NCBI RefSeq assembly: GCF_000347775.1
Contig: NZ_APAT01000019.1
Coordinates: 62,001-126,000 of the forward strand
DNA length: 64,000 bases
Direction: 5' to 3'
Origin: Marinobacter santoriniensis NKSG1
GTDB taxonomy: Bacteria > Pseudomonadota > Gammaproteobacteria > Pseudomonadales > Oleiphilaceae
How positions within the stretch are numbered: the stretch's first letter is position 1; the number at the start of each line of letters is the position of its first letter. The notes under the pieces are model-generated. The model searched no databases, was not told the origin of the DNA, and was given only the letters and a program-made list of their open reading frames with translations. Positions 8,860-17,442 of this stretch are shown here, one piece after another. The translations under genes and the position numbers were made by a program.

Positions 8860-11025
8860 CTAGCAGGCCTCCAACGGCGCATAAGCCAGCACCAGCCATT
8901 TGGCGCCATCGTCAAAGTTCACCTGCACGCGCGTGTGATGGCCGGTTCCCTCGGAGTTCATCACGATCCCTTCTCCGAATTTCGGGTGCCGGACCCGCTG
9001 GCCGAGACTGAAACCCGACTGCTGAGCCGAGTCCTGGCTGAACAGCGACTCATTCGGGCGTTCCACCATCGCTGGCCGGGTGACGGTGTTTCTCAGGCGC
9101 ACTTCCTGCAGGCAGTCACCGGGGATTTCCCGGACGAACCGGGACAGCGCATGGAATTTTTCCTGGCCATACAGGCGGCGGGATTCGGCGTAAGTGAGCA
9201 CCAGCTTTTTCATGGCGCGGGTAATACCCACGTAGGCCAGCCGGCGTTCTTCTTCCATCCGGCCCGGCTCTTCCAGCGACATGCTGTGGGGGAACAGGCC
9301 TTCTTCCACGCCGGCCATGAATACCAGCGGGAACTCCAGCCCCTTGGCAGAGTGCAGTGTCATGAGTTGTACGCTGTCCTCGTGGGCATCGGCCTGGGAC
9401 TCCCCGGCGTCCAATGCCGCCTGGGCGATGAATTCCGACAGCGGATCGACACCTTCTTCGACCTCAAAATCAGACAGCGCATTGACGAGCTCTTCGAGGT
9501 TTTCCACCCTGGCCTGGCCTTTCTCACCCTTTTCACTGGCGTGATAATCCTTCAACCCGCTGACTTCGAGAGTCTGTTTCATCAGGCCTTGAAGGGAGGC
9601 GTGGTCCACCATCTCTGACAGGCTATTGATGATCCCAAGGAAGGATTGGAGACCGGTTTTCGCACGGCCTTTGACCTGCCCTGCCTCCAGCAGTCGTTCC
9701 GACGATTCCCAGAGCGAAATTCCCTGCTCGGTGGCGTATTCCCGAAGCTCCGCCAGGCTCTTGGCACCGATGCCCCGGGTTGGCACATTGACCACCCGCT
9801 CGAATGCGGCATCGTCGCGACGGTAATGAACCAATCGAAGGTACGCCAGGGCGTTGCGGATTTCCTGGCGATCGTAGAACCGCAGCCCGCCGTATACCCG
9901 GTACGGAATACCCTGGCGCATCAGTGCCTCTTCGAGCACCCGGGACTGGGCGTTGGAACGGTACAGGATGGCGACTTCGCTGCGCAGATTCCCTTCATCC
10001 ACCCACGCGGAAATACTGTCGGCAATGTAGTTGGCTTCGTCCTGCTCGTTGAACGCAGCGTACAGACTGATTGGCTCTCCGTCCGGACCGTCCGTCCAGA
10101 GTTCCTTGCCCAGACGCCCCTGATTGTTGGCGATGACCGAGTTGGCCGCCTTCAGGATCATTTGCGTCGAACGGTAGTTCTGCTCCAGCCGAACCAGCCG
10201 GGCATTGGGGAAATCCCGCTGATATTGCTGGATGTTCTCGATTTTCGCGCCCCGCCAGCCATAGATCGACTGGTCGTCATCACCGACTACCGTCAAGGGC
10301 ACCCGATTGCTCGCCAGCACCTGCAGCCAGGCGTACTGGATGGTGTTGGTGTCCTGGAACTCGTCTACCAGCATGTGCTGGAAACGGCTCTGGTAATGGG
10401 CCAACAGTTCCGGCTTATGGAGCCAGAGCTCGTGGGACCGGAGCAGCAGCTCACCGAAATCCACCAGGCCACCCTGCTGGCAGAGGGTTTCATACTGGCG
10501 GTAGATCTTCAGCATGGTCGAGGTGAAGTGATCCCCAGGGTTCTCCTGGATGTGATCCGCACGCAGCCCCTCGTCTTTCTGGCTGTTGATGAACCACTGG
10601 GCCTGTTTGGGCGGCCACCGGCTCTCGTCGATCTGGTTTTCCCGCATCACCCGCTTGATCAGCCGCAGCTGATCGTCACTGTCCAGCACCTGGAAATTCT
10701 CCGGCAGACCGGCATCCTGCCAGTGCGCCCGCAGCAAACGGTGGGCTATACCGTGAAACGTGCCGATCCACAGTCCGCGAGTCGGGATCTGCATCATCTG
10801 TTCGACCCGATAGCGCATCTCCCGCGCCGCCTTGTTAGTGAACGTCACCGCCAGAATGGCGGTCGGCGGCACCCGGTCCACGGTCATCAGCCAGGCGATC
10901 CGGTGCACCAGCACCCGGGTCTTGCCACTGCCCGCGCCGGCCAGTACCAGCAGGTGGTCATTCTGGGCAGTCACGGCTTCACGCTGGGCATCGTTAAGGG
11001 GGTCGATGATGTGGGAGACGTCCAT
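8860..11025 (-). CDS. uvrD: DNA helicase II (UvrD)
   Basis: A 721-residue SF1A helicase for nucleotide excision repair and mismatch repair. All motifs are visible: Walker A GAGSGKT at 30-36, motif II VDEFQDTN, motif III GDDDQSIYGWRGA, motif IV/V segments including LHSAKGLEFPLVF, and motif VI YVGITRAMKKL. The C-terminus has the UvrD tail with a small Tudor-like end (GQRVRHPKFGEGIVMNSEG). The length equals E. coli UvrD. The ATG at 11025 has only a weak ribosome site. The leader contains palindromic element A (11128-11235), 103 bp upstream. Confidence 0.97.
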   Translation of the reverse strand: MDVSHIIDPLNDAQREAVTAQNDHLLVLAGAGSGKTRVLVHRIAWLMTVDRVPPTAILAVTFTNKAAREMRYRVEQMMQIPTRGLWIGTFHGIAHRLLRAHWQDAGLPENFQVLDSDDQLRLIKRVMRENQIDESRWPPKQAQWFINSQKDEGLRADHIQENPGDHFTSTMLKIYRQYETLCQQGGLVDFGELLLRSHELWLHKPELLAHYQSRFQHMLVDEFQDTNTIQYAWLQVLASNRVPLTVVGDDDQSIYGWRGAKIENIQQYQRDFPNARLVRLEQNYRSTQMILKAANSVIANNQGRLGKELWTDGPDGEPISLYAAFNEQDEANYIADSISAWVDEGNLRSEVAILYRSNAQSRVLEEALMRQGIPYRVYGGLRFYDRQEIRNALAYLRLVHYRRDDAAFERVVNVPTRGIGAKSLAELREYATEQGISLWESSERLLEAGQVKGRAKTGLQSFLGIINSLSEMVDHASLQGLMKQTLEVSGLKDYHASEKGEKGQARVENLEELVNALSDFEVEEGVDPLSEFIAQAALDAGESQADAHEDSVQLMTLHSAKGLEFPLVFMAGVEEGLFPHSMSLEEPGRMEEERRLAYVGITRAMKKLVLTYAESRRLYGQEKFHALSRFVREIPGDCLQEVRLRNTVTRPAMVERPNESLFSQDSAQQSGFSLGQRVRHPKFGEGIVMNSEGTGHHTRVQVNFDDGAKWLVLAYAPLEAC

Positions 11026-11127
11026 AGGAAATCGGTTCGCTACTGGTTAAATAAACAGGGAAATGAGTATAACAGGGAAGGGTGCGATTGTCGGGCCCGG
11101 GAAAGCCCTCTTCCGTTTGGCGGAAAC

Positions 11128-11235
11128 GCACGAGGGAGGGCGGTTGTTCAGGACACGCTACGAGCACATCCATGTGCGCTTGAGTGTGGCCATCCCTGGC
11201 CACACACAGTCCTGAACAACCGCCCTCCCCCGTGC
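11128..11235. repeat. Long intergenic palindrome A (two-hairpin core with 27-bp arms)
   Basis: Arms 11128-11154 and 11209-11235 are inverted copies of each other over 27 bp with one mismatch. The 54-bp core between them holds two smaller hairpins: GCACAT-CC-ATGTGC at about 11164-11177 and TGTGGCCA-TCCC-TGGCCACA near 11184-11203. The core is closely similar to that of palindrome B at 21869-21982, but the arms are unrelated. It sits between the gabD-like stop and the uvrD start, both on the minus strand. Possible roles are a terminator, an RNA leader structure or a miniature mobile element. Confidence 0.8.
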
Positions 11236-11252
11236 TTTGCGTATCTGGGAGA

Positions 11253-11273
11253 AGGCTTTTCTATCAAAAGCCT
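11253..11273 (-). terminator. Hairpin spanning the aldehyde dehydrogenase stop
   Basis: AGGCTTTT and AAAAGCCT form a perfect 8-bp stem with a 5-base loop; the TGA of the aldehyde dehydrogenase gene lies partly inside the loop. There is no U tract after the stem, so it may only assist termination together with palindrome A just downstream. Confidence 0.4.
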
Positions 11274-12712
11274 CTTGGCACGGTTTGCGGTTCAACAAAC
11301 TCGAACAGACCTTCGAGGCCGCCTTCGCGGCCGATGCCGGAGGCCTTCATGCCACCGAACGGTGCTTCAGGCGTCGGGCCCGTACCAGTGTTCCAGCCAA
11401 CGTGGCCGAACCGGAGGCCGGCCGCTACCCGCTGGGCACGCTCGGCGTCGGCGGTGAACACGTAGGAAGCCAGACCGAACTCGGTGTCGTTACCGGCCTT
11501 GATGACTTCCTCTTCAGTGCGGAACCGCGCCATCGGGACCAGTGGTCCGAAGGTTTCCTCCTGGTAGCAGCACATGTCGCGGTTAACACCCAGAACAACC
11601 GTTGGCGGGAAGAACAGACCATCGCCCAGCTCGCCAGGCTGCTTGCCGGCGACCAGATCGGCACCCTTGTCGAGGGCGTCTTCCAGGTGGCGCTTCACCT
11701 TGTCGAAGCCCTGTTTGTTAATCAGCGGCCCGATGTCGATGCCCTCTTTCATGCCATCGCCGACGGTCATCTTGTTGACTCGCTCCGCCAACTTCTCACC
11801 GAAGGCATCCGCCACTTTCTCATGCACGAAAATCCGGTTGGCACAGACACAGGTCTGGCCGCCGCCGCGGAATTTATTGGCGATCAGGTTGTCCGCCGCC
11901 GCGTCGAGATCGGCATCCTCAAAGACAATGAACGGCGCGTTGCCGCCCAGTTCCAGGGCCAGCTTCTTGACGTGATCGGCGGTGTCGAGGATCAGCTTCC
12001 GGCCGACTTCGGTGGAGCCGGTAAAGCTCAGCATCGGAACATCCGGATGCTCGCACAGGACCTTGCCGATGACGCTGGCCTTGCCCATCACCAGGTTAAC
12101 CATGCCGTCCGGCAGGTCGAGTTTGTCCATCAGGCTGAACAGGGCCACCATGGTCAGTGGTGTCTCACTGGCCGGTTTGATCACGGAGGGGCAACCGGCC
12201 GCCAGGGCGGCGGAAAGCTTCTTGGCGATCATCCCGATCGGGAAGTTCCAGGGCACGATAAGACCGGTCACACCAACCGGGCGATAATGCACGGTCCAGG
12301 TGCAGTCCTTGGGCTTCTCCGGAATGGTGTGGGCATCCAGCGCCTGAATGTGCTTGGCGCAGTAATCAAAGAAACCAGCCGCGTAATCCACTTCTCCCTG
12401 CGCTTCTTTCCAGGGTTTGCCATGTTCCATGCACAGAATCCGCCCCACTTCCTCGCGGTTGTCCTTCAGTGCATCGCGGATGTCCTCAAGCCACTTTCGG
12501 CGGGTCTCGATCGGATAGGGCTGGGTCAGCCTGAGTGCCGACTGCCCGGCCCCCACTGCCGCCTTCACATCGTCTTCGGGCATCGAGGGAACTTTTGCAA
12601 TCACCTCGCCGGTGGCGGGGTTGTAGACATCGAAGGTATTGCCCTGGGCATTATCCGTCCAGCGACCGCCGATGTAGCCAGTAAGCTTGTCCAGCAGTGG
12701 TGACTCAATCAT
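11264..12712 (-). CDS. gabD: NAD(P)-dependent succinate-semialdehyde dehydrogenase
   Basis: A 482-residue aldehyde dehydrogenase that should oxidise succinate semialdehyde to succinate, the last step of GABA and putrescine breakdown. The catalytic residues are N156 (VPWNFP), E254 (LELGGNAP) and C288 in GQTCVCANR; the E254/C288 positions and the CVC pair match E. coli GabD. The C-terminal dimerisation strand and the KASGIGREGG motif are intact. An AGGAG site lies 6 bases before the ATG. It diverges from an acetylpolyamine amidohydrolase gene, which supports a polyamine/GABA role. Other semialdehydes such as glutarate semialdehyde remain possible. Confidence 0.88.
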   Translation of the reverse strand: MIESPLLDKLTGYIGGRWTDNAQGNTFDVYNPATGEVIAKVPSMPEDDVKAAVGAGQSALRLTQPYPIETRRKWLEDIRDALKDNREEVGRILCMEHGKPWKEAQGEVDYAAGFFDYCAKHIQALDAHTIPEKPKDCTWTVHYRPVGVTGLIVPWNFPIGMIAKKLSAALAAGCPSVIKPASETPLTMVALFSLMDKLDLPDGMVNLVMGKASVIGKVLCEHPDVPMLSFTGSTEVGRKLILDTADHVKKLALELGGNAPFIVFEDADLDAAADNLIANKFRGGGQTCVCANRIFVHEKVADAFGEKLAERVNKMTVGDGMKEGIDIGPLINKQGFDKVKRHLEDALDKGADLVAGKQPGELGDGLFFPPTVVLGVNRDMCCYQEETFGPLVPMARFRTEEEVIKAGNDTEFGLASYVFTADAERAQRVAAGLRFGHVGWNTGTGPTPEAPFGGMKASGIGREGGLEGLFEFVEPQTVPRGF

Positions 12713-12884
12713 CTCGGCTCCTTTTCTGAAATTGGCGACGCCCCGACCACGGGACGAGTTGCGTCAGTGATTCATGTCTTTCATAGTGGATCTTGAGTCT
12801 AAGACTGTAAAGTCAAGGCCCGGTTTTTGACGCGACTCCGACACTGCCTATACTCGGAGAATCAGAATTTAAGGAGCCCGGACC
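12713..12884. promoter_or_regulatory. Divergent promoter region gabD / acetylpolyamine amidohydrolase
   Basis: A 172-bp gap that must hold promoters for both divergent genes. No clear -35/-10 pair or long inverted repeat was recognised by eye. The shared region makes joint regulation of the two catabolic genes plausible. Confidence 0.4.
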
Positions 12885-13898
12885 ATGAAAGCGTATTTCC
12901 ATCCTTCTCAGGATCTGCACGTACCCAAGACCTACTTTACCCGTGGCCAGATGCGGGAGCCGCAGGAGATCCCGGCTCGCACGGAGCTGATGCTCAAGGG
13001 GCTGAAAGACATGGGCATTTCCGTGCTTCAACCGGCAGATCAGGGCGCCGGCCCTATCTCGAAGGTCCACGATCTGGGGTATCTGAGATTCCTGGAATCC
13101 GCGCACCGGCGCTGGATGGAAATGGGCGACTGGGGCGATGAGGTCATGTCGAACATCTTCGTCCGTTCCCCCAATGCCATGCGGGGCGTTTTGGCCGAGG
13201 CGGCACGCTACCTGGCCGATGGCAGCTGCCCCATCGGCGAGCATACCTGGGAGGCCGCTTACTGGTCCGCCCAGACCGCTCTCGGGGCGGCGGACGCCCT
13301 GATCGCCGGGGAACGCACCGCCTACGCCGTCTGTCGTCCGCCGGGGCACCATGCCCGGAAAGATGCCGCCGGCGGCTTCTGCTACCTGAACAATGCCGCG
13401 ATTGCCGCAGAGCACATGAAGTCCCGGTTCCCGAAAATTGCGATCCTGGACACCGACATGCACCACGGCCAGGGCATCCAGGAAATCTTCTACGACCGCA
13501 GTGATGTCCTGTACATCTCCATCCACGGCGATACAACCAACTTCTACCCGGTAGTGACCGGCTTCGAGGATGAACGTGGTGAAGGGGACGGGTACGGATA
13601 CAACATCAATATGCCCATGCCCCACGGCTCCAGCGAGGATTATTTCTTCGGCAAGGTGGCCGAGGCGTTGACGGCTATCCGGCTGTTCCAGCCCGATGCG
13701 CTCATCCTGACCCTCGGTTTCGATGTCTACAAGAACGACCCGCAGGCCAAGGTGTCGGTGTCTTCAGAGGGCTTCAACCGGCTCAGTACCGAAGTCCGGG
13801 AGTTGCGCCTGCCCACACTGGTGGTGCAGGAAGGCGGCTACGACCTGGAGGCGCTGACCACCAACGTACAGCAGTTCTTCGAGGGCATGGAGGGCTGA
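12885..13898 (+). CDS. Acetylpolyamine amidohydrolase (histone-deacetylase family)
   Basis: A 337-residue zinc amidohydrolase. The HDAC-fold active site is complete: tandem histidines in RPPGHHA (H155, H156), zinc ligands in DTDMHHGQG (D191, H193) and D280 in LTLGFD, plus the EGGYDLE loop near residue 318. The length and spacing match the prokaryotic acetylpolyamine amidohydrolases (about 341 residues) better than acetoin-type AcuC. It likely deacetylates N-acetylputrescine or related compounds in the cytoplasm. AGGAG lies 9 bases upstream of the ATG. The divergent neighbour, a GabD-type dehydrogenase, could finish the route to succinate. Confidence 0.88.
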   Translation: MKAYFHPSQDLHVPKTYFTRGQMREPQEIPARTELMLKGLKDMGISVLQPADQGAGPISKVHDLGYLRFLESAHRRWMEMGDWGDEVMSNIFVRSPNAMRGVLAEAARYLADGSCPIGEHTWEAAYWSAQTALGAADALIAGERTAYAVCRPPGHHARKDAAGGFCYLNNAAIAAEHMKSRFPKIAILDTDMHHGQGIQEIFYDRSDVLYISIHGDTTNFYPVVTGFEDERGEGDGYGYNINMPMPHGSSEDYFFGKVAEALTAIRLFQPDALILTLGFDVYKNDPQAKVSVSSEGFNRLSTEVRELRLPTLVVQEGGYDLEALTTNVQQFFEGMEG

Positions 13899-13905
13899 CC
13901 GTCCC

Positions 13906-15360
13906 TCAGGAGGCCGGAGTGTAGACCTTGACGTTGTTGTGCCCTTCGGCCTTCAGATGACCGGCATGCATGCGACTCATCGAGCCCCGGTCGCAGTACA
14001 GCAGGTACTGCCGGTTCCGGGGCAGCGTGTCGATCTGCTGGTTCAGCTCGTAAAACGGAATCTTCAGGATCTGGTTGTTGGTCAGCGTCAGAGGGGCTCG
14101 CTCTTCCTCGGACGGATGGCGGACGTCGATGATGACGTCATCTACCCCGGGGGTCTGAACCAATTCCACTTCTTCCGGCGTCGAGGTTGATTCAAGGAGC
14201 CGATTCACCGGCGTTTCCTCCCGGTTCTCGATCGCCTGCGCCAGAGCCGCCGGATCCATTTCGGCTTCGTCGGCCTCGACACGATGAAGTTTTGCCCGGG
14301 TCGCCGGTTTCTGGGAAATCACACCGCAGTATTCCGGCATGTTACGGGCAAAGGACTCGGTCCCGATGTCGTGCGCAATCCGGATAATCTCCTGCTTGTC
14401 CATCGCGATGAGCGGACGCAACACCACCTGTTCACAGGCCCGGTCGACCACGTTGAGGTTCGACAGGGTCTGGCTGGACACCTGGGCAACCGCATCGCCC
14501 ATCACCAGGCCGGACACATTTAGCGTGTCGGCGATCTCGGCAGCGGCCTTGAGCATCTGGCGCTTGAGCACCACGCCCCAGTGGCGATGGTTGACCGAGC
14601 GCATGATTTCCGCCACTACCCCGTCAAAAGGCACGGAAATGAACTTGACGTTGTGGGAGGCCCCGTAACGTTCCCAGAGGTAATGGACCACCTGACGCAC
14701 CCCGACTTCGTGCGCGGTGCCTCCGAGGTTGAAAAACAGGAAGTGACTCCGTAGACCCCGACGCATCATCAGGTACGCCGCGACCGAGGAATCATAGCCT
14801 CCGGAAATCAGCGTCATGACGCTCTCCACAGAGCCCAGCGGATACCCCCCGAGCCCAGGATGTTTGCGTCGGGAGACGTGAAAACCGTCTTCCTTGACCT
14901 CCACCCGGACTTCCACCTGCGGAGATTTGAGATCCACACCGGCTGTTTCATAAGCGCTCAGCAACGCCGCGCCAACTGCGCGTTCGATATCGATCGAACG
15001 GAAATCGTGATCTCCCAGGCGCTTGGCACGCACGGCAAAGGTCTTGCCGTCGAGCAGACCGGCATAGGCCGCCACGGCCTTGTCCGCAATATCCTCCAGG
15101 GAAGTCAGCGGATAGACGGCAATTTCCTGGATGCTGGAAATACCGGGCACACGCATCAGCACATCAATCACCGATCCGTACAATCCACGATCATCGGGGA
15201 CGTCCACGTCGACCCGATCCCAGGTCCCGGTGACATCAATATCGGAATCGAGCCGAACCAGCAGCTTGCGAACGTTCTGACGGAGTTGACGCATCTGTTG
15301 CTGGCGCACGGGCTTGCTTTTGATGGCGACTTCCGGAGCGGGACGGATTAACAGTTTCAT
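13906..15360 (-). CDS. thiI: tRNA 4-thiouridine sulfurtransferase
   Basis: A 484-residue ThiI that inserts sulfur at U8 of tRNA and donates sulfur for thiamine thiazole synthesis. Domains in order: an N-terminal ferredoxin-like domain, THUMP (about 60-165), the PP-loop AANH domain with LISGGYDSSVA (about 180), and a C-terminal rhodanese domain. C345 in MPEYCG and C456 in LLYCDRGS correspond to the E. coli C344/C456 disulfide pair, and the rhodanese cysteine is present, so both tRNA and thiamine functions are expected. The ATG at 15360 was chosen; the reading frame stays open further upstream into the antisense of ppnN, which is not coding. Confidence 0.96.
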   Translation of the reverse strand: MKLLIRPAPEVAIKSKPVRQQQMRQLRQNVRKLLVRLDSDIDVTGTWDRVDVDVPDDRGLYGSVIDVLMRVPGISSIQEIAVYPLTSLEDIADKAVAAYAGLLDGKTFAVRAKRLGDHDFRSIDIERAVGAALLSAYETAGVDLKSPQVEVRVEVKEDGFHVSRRKHPGLGGYPLGSVESVMTLISGGYDSSVAAYLMMRRGLRSHFLFFNLGGTAHEVGVRQVVHYLWERYGASHNVKFISVPFDGVVAEIMRSVNHRHWGVVLKRQMLKAAAEIADTLNVSGLVMGDAVAQVSSQTLSNLNVVDRACEQVVLRPLIAMDKQEIIRIAHDIGTESFARNMPEYCGVISQKPATRAKLHRVEADEAEMDPAALAQAIENREETPVNRLLESTSTPEEVELVQTPGVDDVIIDVRHPSEEERAPLTLTNNQILKIPFYELNQQIDTLPRNRQYLLYCDRGSMSRMHAGHLKAEGHNNVKVYTPAS

Positions 15361-15471
15361 AGATCGGAGTTTTGTCGGGTGGCGTATAAAGCGGAAAGCG
15401 CCTAGTGTACCTGTTTGTCGGATTGCCTCAAAATCCGGCACGGTCGAAACCATCAGGAGTATCACTGTTAC

Positions 15472-16854
15472 ATGAGCGAATCCACGATCACCGCCCTGGT
15501 CTCTCCGGAGGGCTCCCTTGAAATCCTGTCCAACCACGAGGTCAACCGACTCAAGGACAAAAGCGAGGGAGGGCTGTACCGGCTGTTCCGCCAATGCGCG
15601 CTTGCGGTGCTCAATACCGGCGTTGAAACGGACGATTGCAAGGCCCTGATGGAGATGCACGCCGATTTCGACGTACGCCTCGTCCCCCAGCCGCGCGGTG
15701 TGAAACTGGAGCTGATCAATGCCCCGGCCCACGCGTTTGTGGATGGAGAAATGCTCCGGGCCATTCGGGAACACCTGTTTTCGGTACTCAGGGACATCAT
15801 CTACACCCACTCCATCCCGGAGACCGTACCCGGGTTCCGGCGGGACAATCCCGATGACATCACCAACCTGGTCTTTCACATCCTCCGCAACGCCGGGGTC
15901 CTGCAGGCGGGGCGGCAGCCGGATATGGTGGTGTGCTGGGGTGGTCACTCCATTGGCCACTCGGAATACCAGTACAGCAAGGAAATCGGCCACCAGCTGG
16001 GCCTTCGCGGCCTCAGCATCATCACCGGTTGCGGCCCCGGCGCCATGAAAGGGCCGATGAAAGGGGCCACCATCGGCCATGCCAAACAACGGGTCCGCAA
16101 CGGGCGTTACGTGGGCATCACCGAACCGGCCATTATCGGCGCCGAAGCTCCGAACCCGATCGTCAACGAGCTGGTAATCATGCCGGACATCGAAAAGCGC
16201 CTCGAGGCGTTTATTCGTTGCGGACATGGCGTGATCGTCTTCCCCGGGGGCGTGGGCACCGCCGAGGAAATCCTGTACCTGCTTGGCATCCTGCTGCATC
16301 CGGACAACGCAGACCTGCCGTTCCCGGTCATCTTTACCGGACGTCCGGAAAACGCGGAATACTTCGAGATGATCGACAAGTTCATCCGCAATGCCCTCGG
16401 CGACAAGGCGGCGGAAAAGTACGAAATCATCATTGATGATCCGGTTCGCGTCGCGCAAACCATGAAGAAAGGCATGAAGGAAGTGGAGACCTTCCGCCGG
16501 GCCATGCAGGACGCCTACTACTTCAACTGGATGCTGAAGATCGACCCGGTGTTCCAGTTACCGTTCGATCCCAACCACGCCACCATGCGGGCGCTTGAAC
16601 TCCACAGGGACCAGCCGGTCCACCTGGTGGCAGCGAACCTTCGCAAGGCATTCAGCGGTATCGTGGCCGGGAATGTGAAGGAAAATGGCATTCGCCAGAT
16701 TCAGGAGAAAGGACCGTTCGAAATTGCCGGGGATCCGACCCTCATCAAGCCGCTCGAGGCAATGCTCGAGCAGTTCGTGGCCCAGAACCGGATGAAGTTG
16801 CCGGGGCTCCAGGCCTATCGTCCCTGCTATCGCATCGTCAGCGGTGCAGCATAA
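15472..16854 (+). CDS. ppnN: Pyrimidine/purine-5'-nucleotide nucleosidase PpnN
   Basis: A 460-residue nucleotide nucleosidase (formerly YgdH) that cleaves nucleoside monophosphates to base and ribose 5-phosphate and is allosterically tuned by (p)ppGpp in E. coli. It has the extended N-terminal region of PpnN, then the LOG-type Rossmann core with the motif PGGVGTAEE and the upstream MKGPMKGATIGHAKQR segment, and the C-terminal extension that distinguishes PpnN from short LOG proteins. The length is close to E. coli PpnN (454). The ATG at 15472 follows an AGGAG 12 bases upstream. It diverges from thiI. Confidence 0.93.
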   Translation: MSESTITALVSPEGSLEILSNHEVNRLKDKSEGGLYRLFRQCALAVLNTGVETDDCKALMEMHADFDVRLVPQPRGVKLELINAPAHAFVDGEMLRAIREHLFSVLRDIIYTHSIPETVPGFRRDNPDDITNLVFHILRNAGVLQAGRQPDMVVCWGGHSIGHSEYQYSKEIGHQLGLRGLSIITGCGPGAMKGPMKGATIGHAKQRVRNGRYVGITEPAIIGAEAPNPIVNELVIMPDIEKRLEAFIRCGHGVIVFPGGVGTAEEILYLLGILLHPDNADLPFPVIFTGRPENAEYFEMIDKFIRNALGDKAAEKYEIIIDDPVRVAQTMKKGMKEVETFRRAMQDAYYFNWMLKIDPVFQLPFDPNHATMRALELHRDQPVHLVAANLRKAFSGIVAGNVKENGIRQIQEKGPFEIAGDPTLIKPLEAMLEQFVAQNRMKLPGLQAYRPCYRIVSGAA

Positions 16855-16881
16855 TCTGCCCCGCTGACGCAGCATTCGGAC

Positions 16882-17217
16882 TTACTTGCCGCCGGCCGGC
16901 AGGCTGGCGAAGTACGCCGCCACGTTGGCAATATCCTCATCGCTCAGGGCCGCCGCCTGGCCCTGCATGATGGCCGCCTGGCCACCCGTGCGCTGTTTGT
17001 TCTTGTAAGCCTTCAATGCCATTACCAGGTATTGCTCATTCTGACCCGCCAGGTTCGGATAGGTCGGAATCTGGGCAACGCCGTTCTGGCCGTGACAGGC
17101 CGAGCAAACCGACGTGGCCTTGGCCTTCCCGGCTGCCATATCGGCAGCGGACGCCGCAGTCGGCAGAGCAACGACGGCCGCAACCAGTCCCGCAACAGCA
17201 AAATGCTTCAATTTCAT
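16882..17217 (-). CDS. Periplasmic class I c-type cytochrome
   Basis: A 111-residue monohaem cytochrome c. It has a Sec signal peptide ending near ASA (residues 22-24), a haem-binding motif CSACH at 38-42, and a candidate axial Met at residue 84 followed by [16 protein letters not shown], typical of the cytochrome c553/c4-half family. It resembles one half of cytochrome c4 and may deliver electrons to a terminal oxidase. A GAGGG sequence lies before the ATG. It stands alone, converging with ppnN. Confidence 0.93.
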   Translation of the reverse strand: MKLKHFAVAGLVAAVVALPTAASAADMAAGKAKATSVCSACHGQNGVAQIPTYPNLAGQNEQYLVMALKAYKNKQRTGGQAAIMQGQAAALSDEDIANVAAYFASLPAGGK

Positions 17218-17442
17218 GGTAGTGCCCTCTCAACAGTGTTTTTGGTTTTGAGAAAATGAGGTCGGCGCTTTGTCACCGCACGTTCATGGGAGACAGTTAT
17301 AGCACAGGGCGCCCGAGGCTCAAATGCGATCCATCAAGGTTAGCGTTTCGACATTTGTCCTCTTTACGCCAATCGCCACTTAGTGACAGAGTACGTTTCG
17401 ATTCCAGACCCGGATTTTGTCCGACCTGAACCGGAGACTCCT

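Noticed and set aside
11274-11290. Sigma-54-like TGGCAC...TTGC sequence
   Set aside because: The spacing between GG and GC is 8 rather than 10, and it lies within the coding sequence of the aldehyde dehydrogenase.
9646-11457. A 603-codon open frame opposite uvrD extending through palindrome A
   Set aside because: It runs antisense to uvrD with no recognisable motif, and the frame crosses the intergenic palindrome.
11237-12703. A 488-codon open frame opposite the GabD-like gene
   Set aside because: Mirror of the aldehyde dehydrogenase codon pattern, no start context or domain.
15361-16458. An N-terminal extension of ThiI by about 366 residues
   Set aside because: The added part lies opposite ppnN, lacks any ThiI homology, and the E. 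coli-like N-terminus begins at the ATG at 15360.
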